Made by a program: the position numbers and the translations under genes
Notes under the pieces: generated by a model
Told to the model about the DNA's origin: nothing
Database searches by the model: none
The model's input: the letters and a program-made list of their open reading frames with translations, nothing else
Shown: positions 25,973 to 36,072 of the stretch, one piece after another
How positions within the stretch are numbered: the stretch's first letter is position 1
Layout of the letters: each line of letters starts with the position of its first letter
Origin: JAYOEY01 sp038116945
GTDB lineage: Bacteria; Pseudomonadota; Alphaproteobacteria; MPNO01; UBA2964
Assembly: GCA_038116945.1 (NCBI GenBank)
Contig: JAYOEY010000003.1
Coordinates: 62,001-126,000 of the forward strand
Direction: 5' to 3'
DNA: 64,000 nt

Positions 25973-25987
25973 TTAACCGGCGATTAA
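25973..25987. promoter_or_regulatory. CtrA-type box upstream of the carboxypeptidase gene
   Basis: TTAACCGGCGATTAA is an exact TTAA-N7-TTAA, the full CtrA recognition sequence in alphaproteobacteria. It lies 122 bases before the ATG of a D-Ala-D-Ala carboxypeptidase gene, a type of cell-wall gene plausible for cell-cycle control. Apart from this box, the 25756-26109 gap shows no supported gene. Confidence 0.5.
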
Positions 25988-26109
25988 CGCCGACGGTCCA
26001 AAATGGACACGATTCAGCGGCTAAGTTAGGATTTCCCATGTGTCGTGGAAACCGCAGCGAACAGAAGCGGCGCGACAGGGGTTCTGGCAGGGAAAACGAA
26101 AGCGGTCGT

Positions 26110-27300
26110 ATGGCACAGACGAAACCGCGGAATCTGGCGGCAGCCATCGGCGCCCTGTTGCTGATGCTTGCCGCGTTCTCCCAGCCGGCCTACGCGGTCC
26201 GATACGCATCGATGATCGTCGACGAAACGTCGGGCGCCATCCTGCACGCGGTAAATCCGGATTCACGCGTTTATCCGGCGTCGCTAACGAAGATGATGAC
26301 GCTGTATCAGGTGTTCGAGGCGCTGGCGACGCGCCGCCTGTTGCTGGATCAGAAGCTCCCTGTGTCGCAGCGCGCGTCCCGCCGCCCCAAAAGCCGCCTC
26401 GGCCTGAAGTACGGGCAGGCGATATCGGTCCGCGACGCTGTCGGCGCGCTCGTCACAAAATCCGCCAACGACGTGGCGACCGTGGTTGCCGAAGCGCTCG
26501 GCGGTTCCGAAGAAAATTTCGCCGCCCTGATGACGCACACGGCCCGACGGCTCGGCATGACGCGTACCACCTTCAGGAACGCCTCCGGTCTTCCTGACGA
26601 AGACCAGATAACCACGGCGCGCGACATGGTGCGGCTGGTCATTGCTCTGAGGCGCGATTTTCCCCAGTTCAACCATTATTTCTCCATGCAGGATTTCACC
26701 TATCGCGGCCGCACGTTCAACAACCACAACCGGTTGCTCAAACGCTACAAGGGCACGACCGGCATGAAGACGGGATACGTTCAGGCATCCGGTTTCAACA
26801 TCGCCGTATCGGTGGAACGCGACGGGGAACGGCTCATCGGACTCGTCTTCGGCGGCAAGTCCGCAGGCAAGCGCGACTCTCACATGATCACCCTGTTCCG
26901 ACGGGTATTCTCGACCATTGCGGAAAACAAGCGCTTCCAGCCCAAATTGCCGGTCGTCTCGAACACGGGCGACCAGAACCGGGTCGCTGCGATTACCCAG
27001 GCACCCCGATCCGAGTCCCGAAACGACGATTCGAACGACTGGTCGGTCCAGGTCGGCGCCTTCGAACGATTCGCTCCCGCCCATCTGGCCGCAACGCGTG
27101 CGGCGAGGCTTGCGCCATCGTTGAACCGGGCCCGCATTGAAATCAAGTCGACGCCGTCTTCAGGAGGGCGCATATACCGGGCCCGCCTCTCCGGGCTCAC
27201 CGAAGATCGCGCGGGCGAGGCCTGCCGGACACTGAAACGTCGGAAGGTGCGCTGTCTCGTCGTCAAAACGGAAAACGACACTGCCGAAGGCGACAACTAG
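26110..27300 (+). CDS. D-alanyl-D-alanine carboxypeptidase with SPOR domain
   Basis: Periplasmic low-molecular-weight penicillin-binding protein (S11 family) trimming the terminal D-Ala of stem peptides. From ATG 26110 it has 396 residues: a signal peptide (LAAAIGALLLMLAAFSQPAYA), SLTK (nucleophile), SAN in KSANDVA and KTG in GMKTGY. A variable linker leads to a C-terminal SPOR domain (WSVQVGAFERFAPAHLAATRAARLAPSL...CRTLKRRKVRCLVV). SPOR domains bind denuded glycan at division sites. An in-frame ATG 24 codons upstream would add a charged, non-signal N-terminus. A CtrA-type box lies upstream. Confidence 0.93.
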   Translation: MAQTKPRNLAAAIGALLLMLAAFSQPAYAVRYASMIVDETSGAILHAVNPDSRVYPASLTKMMTLYQVFEALATRRLLLDQKLPVSQRASRRPKSRLGLKYGQAISVRDAVGALVTKSANDVATVVAEALGGSEENFAALMTHTARRLGMTRTTFRNASGLPDEDQITTARDMVRLVIALRRDFPQFNHYFSMQDFTYRGRTFNNHNRLLKRYKGTTGMKTGYVQASGFNIAVSVERDGERLIGLVFGGKSAGKRDSHMITLFRRVFSTIAENKRFQPKLPVVSNTGDQNRVAAITQAPRSESRNDDSNDWSVQVGAFERFAPAHLAATRAARLAPSLNRARIEIKSTPSSGGRIYRARLSGLTEDRAGEACRTLKRRKVRCLVVKTENDTAEGDN

Positions 27301-27303
27301 CTC

Positions 27304-27717
27304 CTAAGACCGCCCGGACTCCAGAATCTGCAAAGCCGCCGCCCTGTGGTCCCGCTGCCATTCCTCGAATCGCCAGGATCGGGATAACGGACGCGCGCGC
27401 GCGGACGGCGTGAAAACCCGCAGGCTGCTCGGCTCCCGGGTAACGCCGACAAGCACGGGACAGGTCCGGATACGGTATTCGGGACCTTCATATCGAACGA
27501 GCCTGGCCACGGTCGTTTCGCTCAAATCCGCGGAAACGCAACCTTCGACTTCAGCGCCTCTCGAGGGAACGATGACGGGGTAATGCCGTCCCGTCATTCG
27601 GACGCACCGCCAGCCGGGAAGGACAGCAGGCTCCACCGGCAAATCGCCGCCGGGTCGACCAAGAACCAGCGACCGTATCTCGGGGTCGCGCAACGTTCCG
27701 TAAAAGAAAAAACGCAC
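27304..27717 (-). CDS. AIG2-like gamma-glutamylcyclotransferase family protein
   Basis: A 137-residue protein with the cyclotransferase signature FFYGTLRDPEIRSLVLGR at the N-terminus and a central YEGPEYRI segment. Members cleave gamma-glutamyl peptides or amines to 5-oxoproline; some are only structural homologues. It ends three bases from the convergent carboxypeptidase gene. The phosphomannomutase gene downstream begins 13 bases away on the same strand. Confidence 0.8.
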   Translation of the reverse strand: MRFFFYGTLRDPEIRSLVLGRPGGDLPVEPAVLPGWRCVRMTGRHYPVIVPSRGAEVEGCVSADLSETTVARLVRYEGPEYRIRTCPVLVGVTREPSSLRVFTPSARARPLSRSWRFEEWQRDHRAAALQILESGRS

Positions 27718-27729
27718 GGACGGATGCGG

Positions 27730-29109
27730 TCAGAAAGCGGGCGGCTCAATTCCGCTCTGCCGAAGCTGTTCGGCAAGAGCACCGCGAAGACGACCCAGTC
27801 CCGCTGCATCGCCTGCCTCGCACCTTGCGACAAGAACGTCCTGCGTGTTCGAAGCCCTCAACAGCCACCACCCGTCCGAGGTCGTAACCCGGACCCCGTC
27901 TACATCGCAGACATCGGCACCGGCGGCATCGAGCCGCGCAGCGACCTCTCGGACCACTTCGAATTTTCGCGTGTCGTCGCAGGGAAACCGCAATTCGGGC
28001 GTGTTGACCGGCTGGGGAAGCGAATCCCGGATTTCGGCAAGGCTTCGGTCCTGCCGGGAAACATGGCCGATCAGTCGGACAGCCGCGTAAAGCCCGTCGT
28101 CGAATCCGTAATATTTGTCCGCAAAAAAGATGTGGCCGCTCATCTCTCCGGCGAGAGGCGCGCCGATCTCGGCCATTTTCGCCTTGATGAGAGAGTGGCC
28201 GGTTCGCCACATCAAAGGCGCTCCACCCATTTTCGCGATCTCGTCGAACAGGGTCTTGCTTGCCTTCACGTCAGCGATAATGGTCGCGCCCGGCTGCGCT
28301 TCGAGAACATCCGTGGCCAGAAGGACCATGATCTGGTCCCCCCACAGAATGCGCCCTTCGCCGTCAATCGCGCCGATGCGATCGCCGTCGCCATCGAACG
28401 CCACCCCCATGTCGCACCCTTCATTGCGGACCGTTTCCTGAAGCTGTTCCAGGCATTCCGGCAGGGTCGGGTCCGGGTGATGGTTGGGGAACGTCCCGTC
28501 GATGGTCTCGTTCAGCAGGATATGCTCTCCCGGCAGAGCGGCGGTGAGCATCGCCATGGCCTCGCCAGCCGATCCGTTTCCGGCGTCCCAGGCGACCTTG
28601 AGCGGTCTCCCGCCGGAATAGTCCCGGGCGAGCCGGGCCACATAGGTTTCAAGGACCGGATGGTGTCCGGAAGAGCCGCTGCCGGACGCGAATGCGCCGT
28701 CTCCGGCGATGCTTCCGAGCCGCTGAATGTCGTCGCCGTAAAACGGGCCGGTCCCCATCATCATCTTGAAGCCGTTATATTCGGGCGGATTGTGCGATCC
28801 CGAAATCATCAGCCCGGCATCGGCCGACAGGGCATGAACGGCGTAATACAGCATCGGCGTCGACCCGAGCCCTACTCTCAGCGCGTCAAGTCCGCACGCC
28901 GCGATGCCCTCGACGACTGCCTCTTCGAAAACAGGGGAACTCAACCGGCCGTCATAACCGACGCAAACCGACCGGCCGCCCTTCTCGACGACCATCGTGC
29001 CGAACGCCCGGCCGATCGCGCGCGCGTCGTCCACATTCAACGTTTCGTCGACGATCCCGCGAATGTCGTATTCGCGAAGTACCGTCGGGTCGATCTTCCG
29101 CGCCGTCAC
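27730..29109 (-). CDS. Phosphomannomutase/phosphoglucomutase
   Basis: AlgC-type alpha-D-phosphohexomutase of 459 residues interconverting hexose 1- and 6-phosphates for exopolysaccharide and LPS precursors. REYDIRGIVDE is the N-terminal substrate motif. The phosphoserine loop is ISGSHNPPEYNG, magnesium is bound by AFDGDGDRIG, and GEMSGHIFF is the sugar-binding loop. The GTG at 29109 overlaps the stop of the UDP-glucose dehydrogenase gene (GTGA), so the two are coupled. An upstream in-frame extension carries no similarity. Confidence 0.93.
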   Translation of the reverse strand: MTARKIDPTVLREYDIRGIVDETLNVDDARAIGRAFGTMVVEKGGRSVCVGYDGRLSSPVFEEAVVEGIAACGLDALRVGLGSTPMLYYAVHALSADAGLMISGSHNPPEYNGFKMMMGTGPFYGDDIQRLGSIAGDGAFASGSGSSGHHPVLETYVARLARDYSGGRPLKVAWDAGNGSAGEAMAMLTAALPGEHILLNETIDGTFPNHHPDPTLPECLEQLQETVRNEGCDMGVAFDGDGDRIGAIDGEGRILWGDQIMVLLATDVLEAQPGATIIADVKASKTLFDEIAKMGGAPLMWRTGHSLIKAKMAEIGAPLAGEMSGHIFFADKYYGFDDGLYAAVRLIGHVSRQDRSLAEIRDSLPQPVNTPELRFPCDDTRKFEVVREVAARLDAAGADVCDVDGVRVTTSDGWWLLRASNTQDVLVARCEAGDAAGLGRLRGALAEQLRQSGIEPPAF

Positions 29110-30434
29110 GCCGGCGCCCCGGCAATCACCGGGCTGCGCCCGATGCTGTAATAGGTAAAGCCGGCATCGCGCATCTCGTCGGTGGTATAGATATTGCGAA
29201 GATCCACGAGAACGGGAGCCGACAAGAGCGACCTGACGCGCTTCAGATCCAGCGCGCGGAAGGCATTCCATTCGGTTAAAATGACCAGCGCATCCGCGCC
29301 TTCCATCGTTTTGTAGGGCCCATCGCAGAATACCACCCCGTCAAGCATCTCCCGCGCTTCCGCCATGCCCTGAGGATCGTACGCCTGTATCCTCGCGCCC
29401 GCTTTCTGGAGTTCGGGAATTACGACCAGGCTGGGGCTGTCCCGCATGTCGTCGGTGTTGGGTTTGAAGGTCAGCCCGAGCACCGCGATGGTCTTGCCGG
29501 CGACCGACCCGCCACAGGCCTGAACGACCTTCTGGGACATCTGCACCTTTCGCTTCTCGTTGATATCGACAACGGTTTCTACGATCCGGATCGGGGCACC
29601 GGCATCGCGCGCCGTGCGAACCAGGGCAAGATTGTCCTTGGGAAAACAGGAACCGCCATAGCCGGGTCCGGCATGCAGGAACTTCGATCCGATGCGCCCG
29701 TCGAGCCCGATCGCGTGCGCGACATGCTGAACGTCGGCACCGACATGTTCGCAAAGATCGGCGATTTCGTTGATGAAGGTAATCTTTGTCGCGAGAAACG
29801 TGTTCGCCGCGTATTTGATCAGTTCCGCCGTTTCCAGCGTCGTTTGCACGATCGGCGTTTCGAGGAGAAAAAGCGGCCGATAGAGCTCGCTCAGAACTTG
29901 GGCGGCGCGTTCGTTGGTCGTGCCGATGACGACACGGTCGGGCCGCATGAAGTCGCCGATCGCCGACCCCTCGCGCAGGAATTCCGGGTTGGACGCGATA
30001 TCGAATTCCGCATCCGGGCGCGCCTCGCGGACGATGCGCTCTACCTCTCTCCCGGTGCCGACGGGCACGGTCGACTTTGTGACGATCACCGCATACCCGG
30101 TAAGCGCTTCCGCCACCTCCTTGGCGGCGGCATACACGTATGACAGATCGGCATATCCGTCGCCCCGCCGGCTGGGCGTTCCGACGGCGATAAAGACCGC
30201 ATCGGCGCCGTCGACCGCGGCAACCAGGTCGCTGGTAAAATTGAGGCGCCCGGCCGCCGTATTTGAAGCCACGAGATTCTGAAGGCCGGGTTCAAAGATT
30301 GGACATTCGCCCCGAAGGAGCATGTCTATCTTGGACTGGTCCTTGTCGACGCAGACCACATCGACGCCGAACTCGGAAAAACAGGCTCCGGACACCAACC
30401 CGACATAGCCAGTGCCGATCATCGCAATTTTCAT
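29106..30434 (-). CDS. ugd: UDP-glucose 6-dehydrogenase
   Basis: Oxidises UDP-glucose to UDP-glucuronate with two NAD+; 442 residues. The NAD-binding IGTGYVGLVSGACFSEFG is at the start, and the catalytic cysteine lies in GYGGSCFPKDN. Also visible are STVPVGTG and the C-terminal domain GLTFKPNTDDMRDSPS. galU, which makes its substrate, lies 56 bases upstream, and the phosphohexomutase gene is coupled downstream. Confidence 0.96.
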   Translation of the reverse strand: MKIAMIGTGYVGLVSGACFSEFGVDVVCVDKDQSKIDMLLRGECPIFEPGLQNLVASNTAAGRLNFTSDLVAAVDGADAVFIAVGTPSRRGDGYADLSYVYAAAKEVAEALTGYAVIVTKSTVPVGTGREVERIVREARPDAEFDIASNPEFLREGSAIGDFMRPDRVVIGTTNERAAQVLSELYRPLFLLETPIVQTTLETAELIKYAANTFLATKITFINEIADLCEHVGADVQHVAHAIGLDGRIGSKFLHAGPGYGGSCFPKDNLALVRTARDAGAPIRIVETVVDINEKRKVQMSQKVVQACGGSVAGKTIAVLGLTFKPNTDDMRDSPSLVVIPELQKAGARIQAYDPQGMAEAREMLDGVVFCDGPYKTMEGADALVILTEWNAFRALDLKRVRSLLSAPVLVDLRNIYTTDEMRDAGFTYYSIGRSPVIAGAPA

Positions 30435-30490
30435 GCTGTCTCCGTCCCAGAAATTCTATGCGATATGCCCGTCATGCCAGATCGACCCGG

Positions 30491-31360
30491 TCAAAAATAA
30501 TTGCCGACGATCCGGACGACATCCTCGCGCATGTCGTCCCGCGCCAGGGCAAACGCAAGACCGGCCTCGAAGAAACCTGCCTTGTCGCCGCAATCGAACC
30601 GCTTCCCTTCGAATCGAAGCCCGTCGAACGGCGCGCCGCCAATCATTTTGGCCATCGCATCGGTCAGTTGAATTTCGCCTCCGGCGCCCGGTTCCCGGAG
30701 CGACAGATGATCGAACACTTCCGGCAGCAGGATGTAACGCCCGATCACCGACAGGGTCGACGGGGCGTCTTTCGGATCCGGTTTTTCCACCAGCCCCCTG
30801 ACCTCCGCAATTCTCCCGTCATCGGCCCCGATATCGAGAATGCCGTAGCGACTGGTGTGCTCCGGAGGCACGTCCACCACCGCGACGACGTTGCCGCCGG
30901 TGCGGTCATGCAGGTCCACCATCTGTTTCAGACACGGTGTCTCAGCCATCACAAGATCGTCCGCCAGCAGGACGGCAAACGGCTCGTTGCCGACCAGATC
31001 GCGCGCGCACCAGACGGCATGGCCCAGCCCGAGCGGTTCCTGCTGTCGGGTGTAGGCGACCTGTCCCGGTGAGAACATGGAGCCGCCGAACGCTTCCGCC
31101 TTGTCGTACTCGCCGCGCGCGGAAAGGGCGTTCTTGAGTTCGATCGAATGATCGAAATGGTCCTCGATCGCGCTCTTGCCGCGACCCGTGACGAAAATGA
31201 ATTCTTCTATTCCGGCGGCCTGCGCCTCTTCCACGGCATATTGAATCAGGGGTTTGTCGACGACCGGCAGCATCTCCTTGGGCATCGCCTTGGTCGCCGG
31301 AAGAAACCGGGTTCCCATGCCGCCGACCGGGAAAACCGCCTTGCGCACGCGACCGGTCAT
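30491..31360 (-). CDS. galU: UTP-glucose-1-phosphate uridylyltransferase
   Basis: Makes UDP-glucose from UTP and glucose 1-phosphate; 289 residues. The nucleotide-binding GGMGTRFLPATKAMPKEMLP is at the N-terminus. The central VEEAQAAGIEEFIFVTGRGKSAIEDHFD and LADDLV are typical. With ugd and the phosphohexomutase gene it forms a sugar-nucleotide operon for surface polysaccharides. Confidence 0.96.
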   Translation of the reverse strand: MTGRVRKAVFPVGGMGTRFLPATKAMPKEMLPVVDKPLIQYAVEEAQAAGIEEFIFVTGRGKSAIEDHFDHSIELKNALSARGEYDKAEAFGGSMFSPGQVAYTRQQEPLGLGHAVWCARDLVGNEPFAVLLADDLVMAETPCLKQMVDLHDRTGGNVVAVVDVPPEHTSRYGILDIGADDGRIAEVRGLVEKPDPKDAPSTLSVIGRYILLPEVFDHLSLREPGAGGEIQLTDAMAKMIGGAPFDGLRFEGKRFDCGDKAGFFEAGLAFALARDDMREDVVRIVGNYF

Positions 31361-31436
31361 CGAACTCTCGCTTCTGTCTGTAAGACCACTATTTTACGCG
31401 ACCGTTGGGACCCGCCCCGAATTAGCGACGTTATGT

Positions 31437-31450
31437 GCCACAGTTGTGGC
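31437..31450. repeat. Short palindrome upstream of galU
   Basis: GCCACA-GT-TGTGGC forms two perfect 6-bp arms, 77 bases before the galU start and 32 bases before the stop of the neighbouring J-domain gene. It could be an operator. I see no clear promoter hexamers around it. Confidence 0.3.
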
Positions 31451-31481
31451 CGATTCGGCAAGAAATCCCCCGGGAAATCTC

Positions 31482-32204
31482 TCAGGAGCCGAGCAGAAGC
31501 TCCTTGGCCTGATTGATCCGGGTCGCCTGCTCGTCGCTGCCGCCGTGATCGGGATGGTGCTTCATCATCTCCCGCCGGTGGGCCTCGCGGATGTCGTCTT
31601 CGCTGGCATCGGGACCGACTCCCAGAATTTCGCGGGCTTCGGCCATCGTCATGGCGTTTCCCCAGGGCGTCGAGCGCCCGCTGCGCCCGCCGGAGCCGGA
31701 TGCTTCGCCGCCGTCCCCGTCGCGCCACGTCGCGCCATAAATCCGGTCGAGATAGGCTTCCAGCACGGTCGCCGACTCTTCGTCCGCGACGCGGCACTCC
31801 TTCAGCAACATCATCAGCTCAGCCGGCGACATTTCGCCCAGCCGCTGGCCCCGGAATTCTCCCTGCAGGACTGTGCCGTCGAGGATGCCGCTGTCGTGAT
31901 CGAGCGACATTCTGAGAAAGGCCGTCTCGACGTCGGTGGAAGCCCCTTTGCTGGGCCCGCCGAGATTTCTGAAAAACTGCCGGGCGGCGCGCATGCGCAT
32001 CAGCATCGGCAAAAGAAATGCCAGCACGAACAGCAGCGTGCCGATTCCGCGCATCGCCAGAAAATAGAGCGCCGCCCCGCCCGCCGCCATGGCAAGCGCG
32101 ACGACGATGACCTTCACCGCCAGACCGGGAGCGAGACCGTTCACGCCCCGGACGATCAGCCAGAGGCCGATGACGGCGCATATCCCGAGGATCAGCCAGG
32201 GCAT
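31482..32204 (-). CDS. Membrane-anchored C-terminal J-domain protein
   Basis: A 240-residue protein with two or three N-terminal transmembrane helices (from residue 3 and again near 30-70), a central helical domain, and a short J-domain at the C-terminus. The HPD motif is KHHPDHGG, followed by TRINQAKELLL. The membrane-then-J layout and the short J-domain resemble the Tim14/Pam18 type known from alphaproteobacteria. It probably recruits DnaK to the membrane. The VWA gene lies 16 bases upstream on the same strand. Confidence 0.87.
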   Translation of the reverse strand: MPWLILGICAVIGLWLIVRGVNGLAPGLAVKVIVVALAMAAGGAALYFLAMRGIGTLLFVLAFLLPMLMRMRAARQFFRNLGGPSKGASTDVETAFLRMSLDHDSGILDGTVLQGEFRGQRLGEMSPAELMMLLKECRVADEESATVLEAYLDRIYGATWRDGDGGEASGSGGRSGRSTPWGNAMTMAEAREILGVGPDASEDDIREAHRREMMKHHPDHGGSDEQATRINQAKELLLGS

Positions 32205-32220
32205 GGTGTCATTACCGCGG

Positions 32221-32931
32221 TCAGCCGAGCTGGGACGTTATCTGCAGGGTCGCGCCGCCCGTGCGACTGCTGAAATCGGCCAGCGCCCTGCGTCCGCCGG
32301 CTGCAAACACGGCGACCGCCGACAACAGTTCGCGAAGCTGGCTGGCCGAAGCCGAATCGAACCGGCAATGCGCACCGCCGGTCAGCGTCGCAAACTGACG
32401 AAACGCCAGCGTCGCCGCCTGATCGTCGCCTTCCTGGAATGCGAAGACCGGAACGCCGAGCACGCCAAGCTGTCCCGCCGCGGCGCACAGCTCGTCGACG
32501 TCCTCTTCCATCGCGTCTCCGACCAGCACCATGGCGTCGATCTTCCGGTTGCCGGTCTCCTTCACCGCATGTTTCAGAACGCGGCCGATCTGCGTCCGGC
32601 CGCCAAGACAGCGGACCGACGTCATCGCCTTGACCAGCGGACCGGAACTGTCGAGCCAGCTCGACGCCTTGCATTCGCCATAGCCACGAAAATAGAGAAG
32701 CTGCACTTCAAGGCCGCCCAGCCCGTCTGTCGCCTCGAACATCTCGCCCTGAATGTGGCAGGCCCGGTCCCATGTCGGTTCGCGACTCGCGGTTGCGTCC
32801 ATGGCGAACAGCAGGCGGCCGCGCCCTGTCGATGCGCGCACCGCGGGCGTACGGGCCAGCCGGTCGAGAAAATCCCGGACCTCGCCGCTGGTGCCGGACT
32901 TGCTGGGCAGATTCCTGTCGCGTTCGGCCAT
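32221..32931 (-). CDS. VWA-domain protein
   Basis: A 236-residue cytoplasmic protein with a von Willebrand factor A fold. The MIDAS-like motif reads LLFAMDATASREPTWDRA, where D-x-T/S-x-S is altered to D-A-T-A-S, and VLVGDAMEEDVDEL is the later strand. The function is unknown; this orphan VWA type is often beside the J-domain gene in alphaproteobacteria. ATG 32931, with a GGAGG just before, is preferred over an in-frame codon at 33003. Confidence 0.78.
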   Translation of the reverse strand: MAERDRNLPSKSGTSGEVRDFLDRLARTPAVRASTGRGRLLFAMDATASREPTWDRACHIQGEMFEATDGLGGLEVQLLYFRGYGECKASSWLDSSGPLVKAMTSVRCLGGRTQIGRVLKHAVKETGNRKIDAMVLVGDAMEEDVDELCAAAGQLGVLGVPVFAFQEGDDQAATLAFRQFATLTGGAHCRFDSASASQLRELLSAVAVFAAGGRRALADFSSRTGGATLQITSQLG

Positions 32932-33023
32932 GGCCTCCAATTCCTTTGCCTTAAAAGAAAGATAGGGGGTGAACGGTCCGGTTTCCAGCTTCGCGTATGG
33001 CAACGACCGGCGAAGCGGCCAGG

Positions 33024-34088
<1,065 letters not shown>

Positions 34089-34121
34089 ATTAGAGTGAAG
34101 TGCCGGAGCGGCGTCAGACGG

Positions 34122-35117
34122 TCAGACTCCCAGAAGCTTCCGCGTGTTGTCCTCGTAAATCAGCTGCCGGTCACCGTCCTCGCAGCGCAGGTTTTCGATC
34201 ACCTTGATGGTTGAACTGATCAGCGAACGCCCGCCCTCGAGGTCGTACGGACAGTCGGTGGCGAAGAAGGAATGGTCGGCGCCGAAAAAGTCCAGCCCGG
34301 CCTGACTCTGGGCCTGCGCGCCGAACATCGCGGTATCGCCGTAGAAATCCCTGAAATAGTCCGCCAGCGGCCGCTTGAGATTGTCGGCGAACGACTTCCC
34401 GTCCGGCGACGACGTCGCGTTGCGCCGCTCCCACAGCGGCGAGAAACGGCCCTCGGCGTGCGGGATATAGGCGCCCCAGTGATGGGAAATCACCTTCAGG
34501 TCGGGGATTTCGTCGAACATGCCGGAACAGACCAGCCGGCACATCGCTGCGGTGGTTTCGTACGCCCAGCCGATCCCCCAGAAAATTTCGTACAGCGACT
34601 GGTCCTCGGTCAGGTAATCGGCGTGGCTCGCCGGACGGGTCGGGTGGAGCCAGACCGTTTTGCCGCGATCAGCGATCTTGCCGAAGATGTCGCGGAATTC
34701 GGGCTGGTCAAGCGCCTTGTCGTTGACGCTGGAATGAATCTGGAACCCCACCGCGCCGAGGTCGTCGATCACGCGGTCTATCTCCGCCAGCGCCGCCTCG
34801 GTGTTGTTCATCGGCAACGATGCTATGAACCATGGCATCCGGTCCGGGTGTTCGCGGCAGATACGCGCCATCCCGTCATTGGCAACCCTTGCGAGGCCCG
34901 GAGAATCGCCGGGCCCGGCGATCATGTCGAACGGCGGCTGCGAGATCGAGATGATCTGCTGGTAATCGTCGAACTCCTCCAGCACCCGCATGCGGGCATC
35001 CATGTTGTAGAGCTCCTCCATCGCCTTCCAGCGCTGGACCGCAATCTTCGGCATGAAGACCTCGGCCGCTTCGAAAAACTCTTCGGGAAAGACATGGTTG
35101 AAGACGTCGATTTTCAT
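34122..35117 (-). CDS. Amidohydrolase-family enzyme (ACMSD/resorcylate-decarboxylase type)
   Basis: A 331-residue TIM-barrel protein of the Amidohydro_2 family, which includes decarboxylases of aromatic acids. Candidate metal ligands are the His of FNHVFP at the N-terminus (the usual HxH is FNH), LHPTRPASH, ISHHWG and the Asp of FFATDCPYD. The pattern resembles alpha-amino-beta-carboxymuconate-semialdehyde decarboxylase. The EamA, Gfo/Idh and VOC genes nearby suggest a small catabolic set, but the substrate is unknown. Confidence 0.82.
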   Translation of the reverse strand: MKIDVFNHVFPEEFFEAAEVFMPKIAVQRWKAMEELYNMDARMRVLEEFDDYQQIISISQPPFDMIAGPGDSPGLARVANDGMARICREHPDRMPWFIASLPMNNTEAALAEIDRVIDDLGAVGFQIHSSVNDKALDQPEFRDIFGKIADRGKTVWLHPTRPASHADYLTEDQSLYEIFWGIGWAYETTAAMCRLVCSGMFDEIPDLKVISHHWGAYIPHAEGRFSPLWERRNATSSPDGKSFADNLKRPLADYFRDFYGDTAMFGAQAQSQAGLDFFGADHSFFATDCPYDLEGGRSLISSTIKVIENLRCEDGDRQLIYEDNTRKLLGV

Positions 35118-35153
35118 TTGGATCTCCTGTTTGAGGAATTTTGCCGCGCCCGG

Positions 35154-36050
35154 TCAGGCCGATTTCACCTGCTTCATGTTTACCAGCCCGACCCCGACCA
35201 GTACCAGAGCGGTCGCCGACCAGAACCAGATCGTGTGGTCTTCGTCGAACAGAAATATGCCGACGACGATTCCGGTCAGGGTCACCACATAGGTGAGCTG
35301 GCTGGCATAGGTCGGACCGGCGATGCGGATCAGTTCGAACAGCCCGTAGAAGGCAAACCCGTTTATGAAAATATGGACCAGCAGGATCCAGTCAGCGCTG
35401 CCGAGCGGCAGGGACGGAACATAGAAATCGCCGGAATACAGCGCGTAGGGCAGAATCAGGATGGCCGTTCCCCACAGCATGCCGACCGCGAAACTGACGG
35501 AATCTCCGGTCTTCGGTCGATACCGGTCGATAAAGATATTGGCGATCGCATAGAGAATCGGCGCGCCGAACCCGGCGATCACCCAGCCGGTCATCGACGC
35601 ATCCGGCAGGCCTCCCTTCGGCAGGACGAACAGGGCGACGCCGCCGAGACCGAGCAGAAGCCCGCACAGGCGGATGACGCTGAAACGCTCCAACCTGAAC
35701 AGGAGCGAGAGCCCGTAGGTAAACAGTGCGGCCGTTCCCAGCACCACCGACATGACGCCCGCCGGTATGTGCTGGACCACGGTGTAGAACACCAGATTGG
35801 CCGATGTCGTGCGAAGGCCCGCCGTCAGCAGGTAATAGCGCAGATGCTCCCGGCTCAGTTTCGGAAATGCCCCCCGCGTCCAGCAGACAAGCATGGCAAC
35901 GCATCCCGCGCCGAGCCCGACCCAGAACAGATAGCCGGCCGGCGCAATGCCCCGCTGCCCGCCATATTTCACGAAGACCACGCCGAGTCCCCAGCCGACG
36001 CCAAGCGCCAGCAGGATCGCGAGCGGGACCAGAATGTTTCTGGCGGACAC
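35154..36050 (-). CDS. EamA/DMT-superfamily transporter
   Basis: A 298-residue membrane protein with ten predicted transmembrane helices in two EamA halves, for example ILVPLAILLALGVGWGLGVVF at the start and ATALVLVGVGLVNM at the end. Such proteins export or import small metabolites. It lies 36 bases upstream of the amidohydrolase gene on the same strand, so it may carry that enzyme's substrate or product. Confidence 0.85.
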   Translation of the reverse strand: MSARNILVPLAILLALGVGWGLGVVFVKYGGQRGIAPAGYLFWVGLGAGCVAMLVCWTRGAFPKLSREHLRYYLLTAGLRTTSANLVFYTVVQHIPAGVMSVVLGTAALFTYGLSLLFRLERFSVIRLCGLLLGLGGVALFVLPKGGLPDASMTGWVIAGFGAPILYAIANIFIDRYRPKTGDSVSFAVGMLWGTAILILPYALYSGDFYVPSLPLGSADWILLVHIFINGFAFYGLFELIRIAGPTYASQLTYVVTLTGIVVGIFLFDEDHTIWFWSATALVLVGVGLVNMKQVKSA

Positions 36051-36072
36051 GGAAATAATGGCGCAGGCCGCG

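Noticed and set aside
31437..31470. A sigma-54 promoter for galU on the minus strand (TGTGGCACA...CGC)
   Set aside because: The distance between GG and GC is 11 bases, not ten, so it does not fit the -24/-12 rule.
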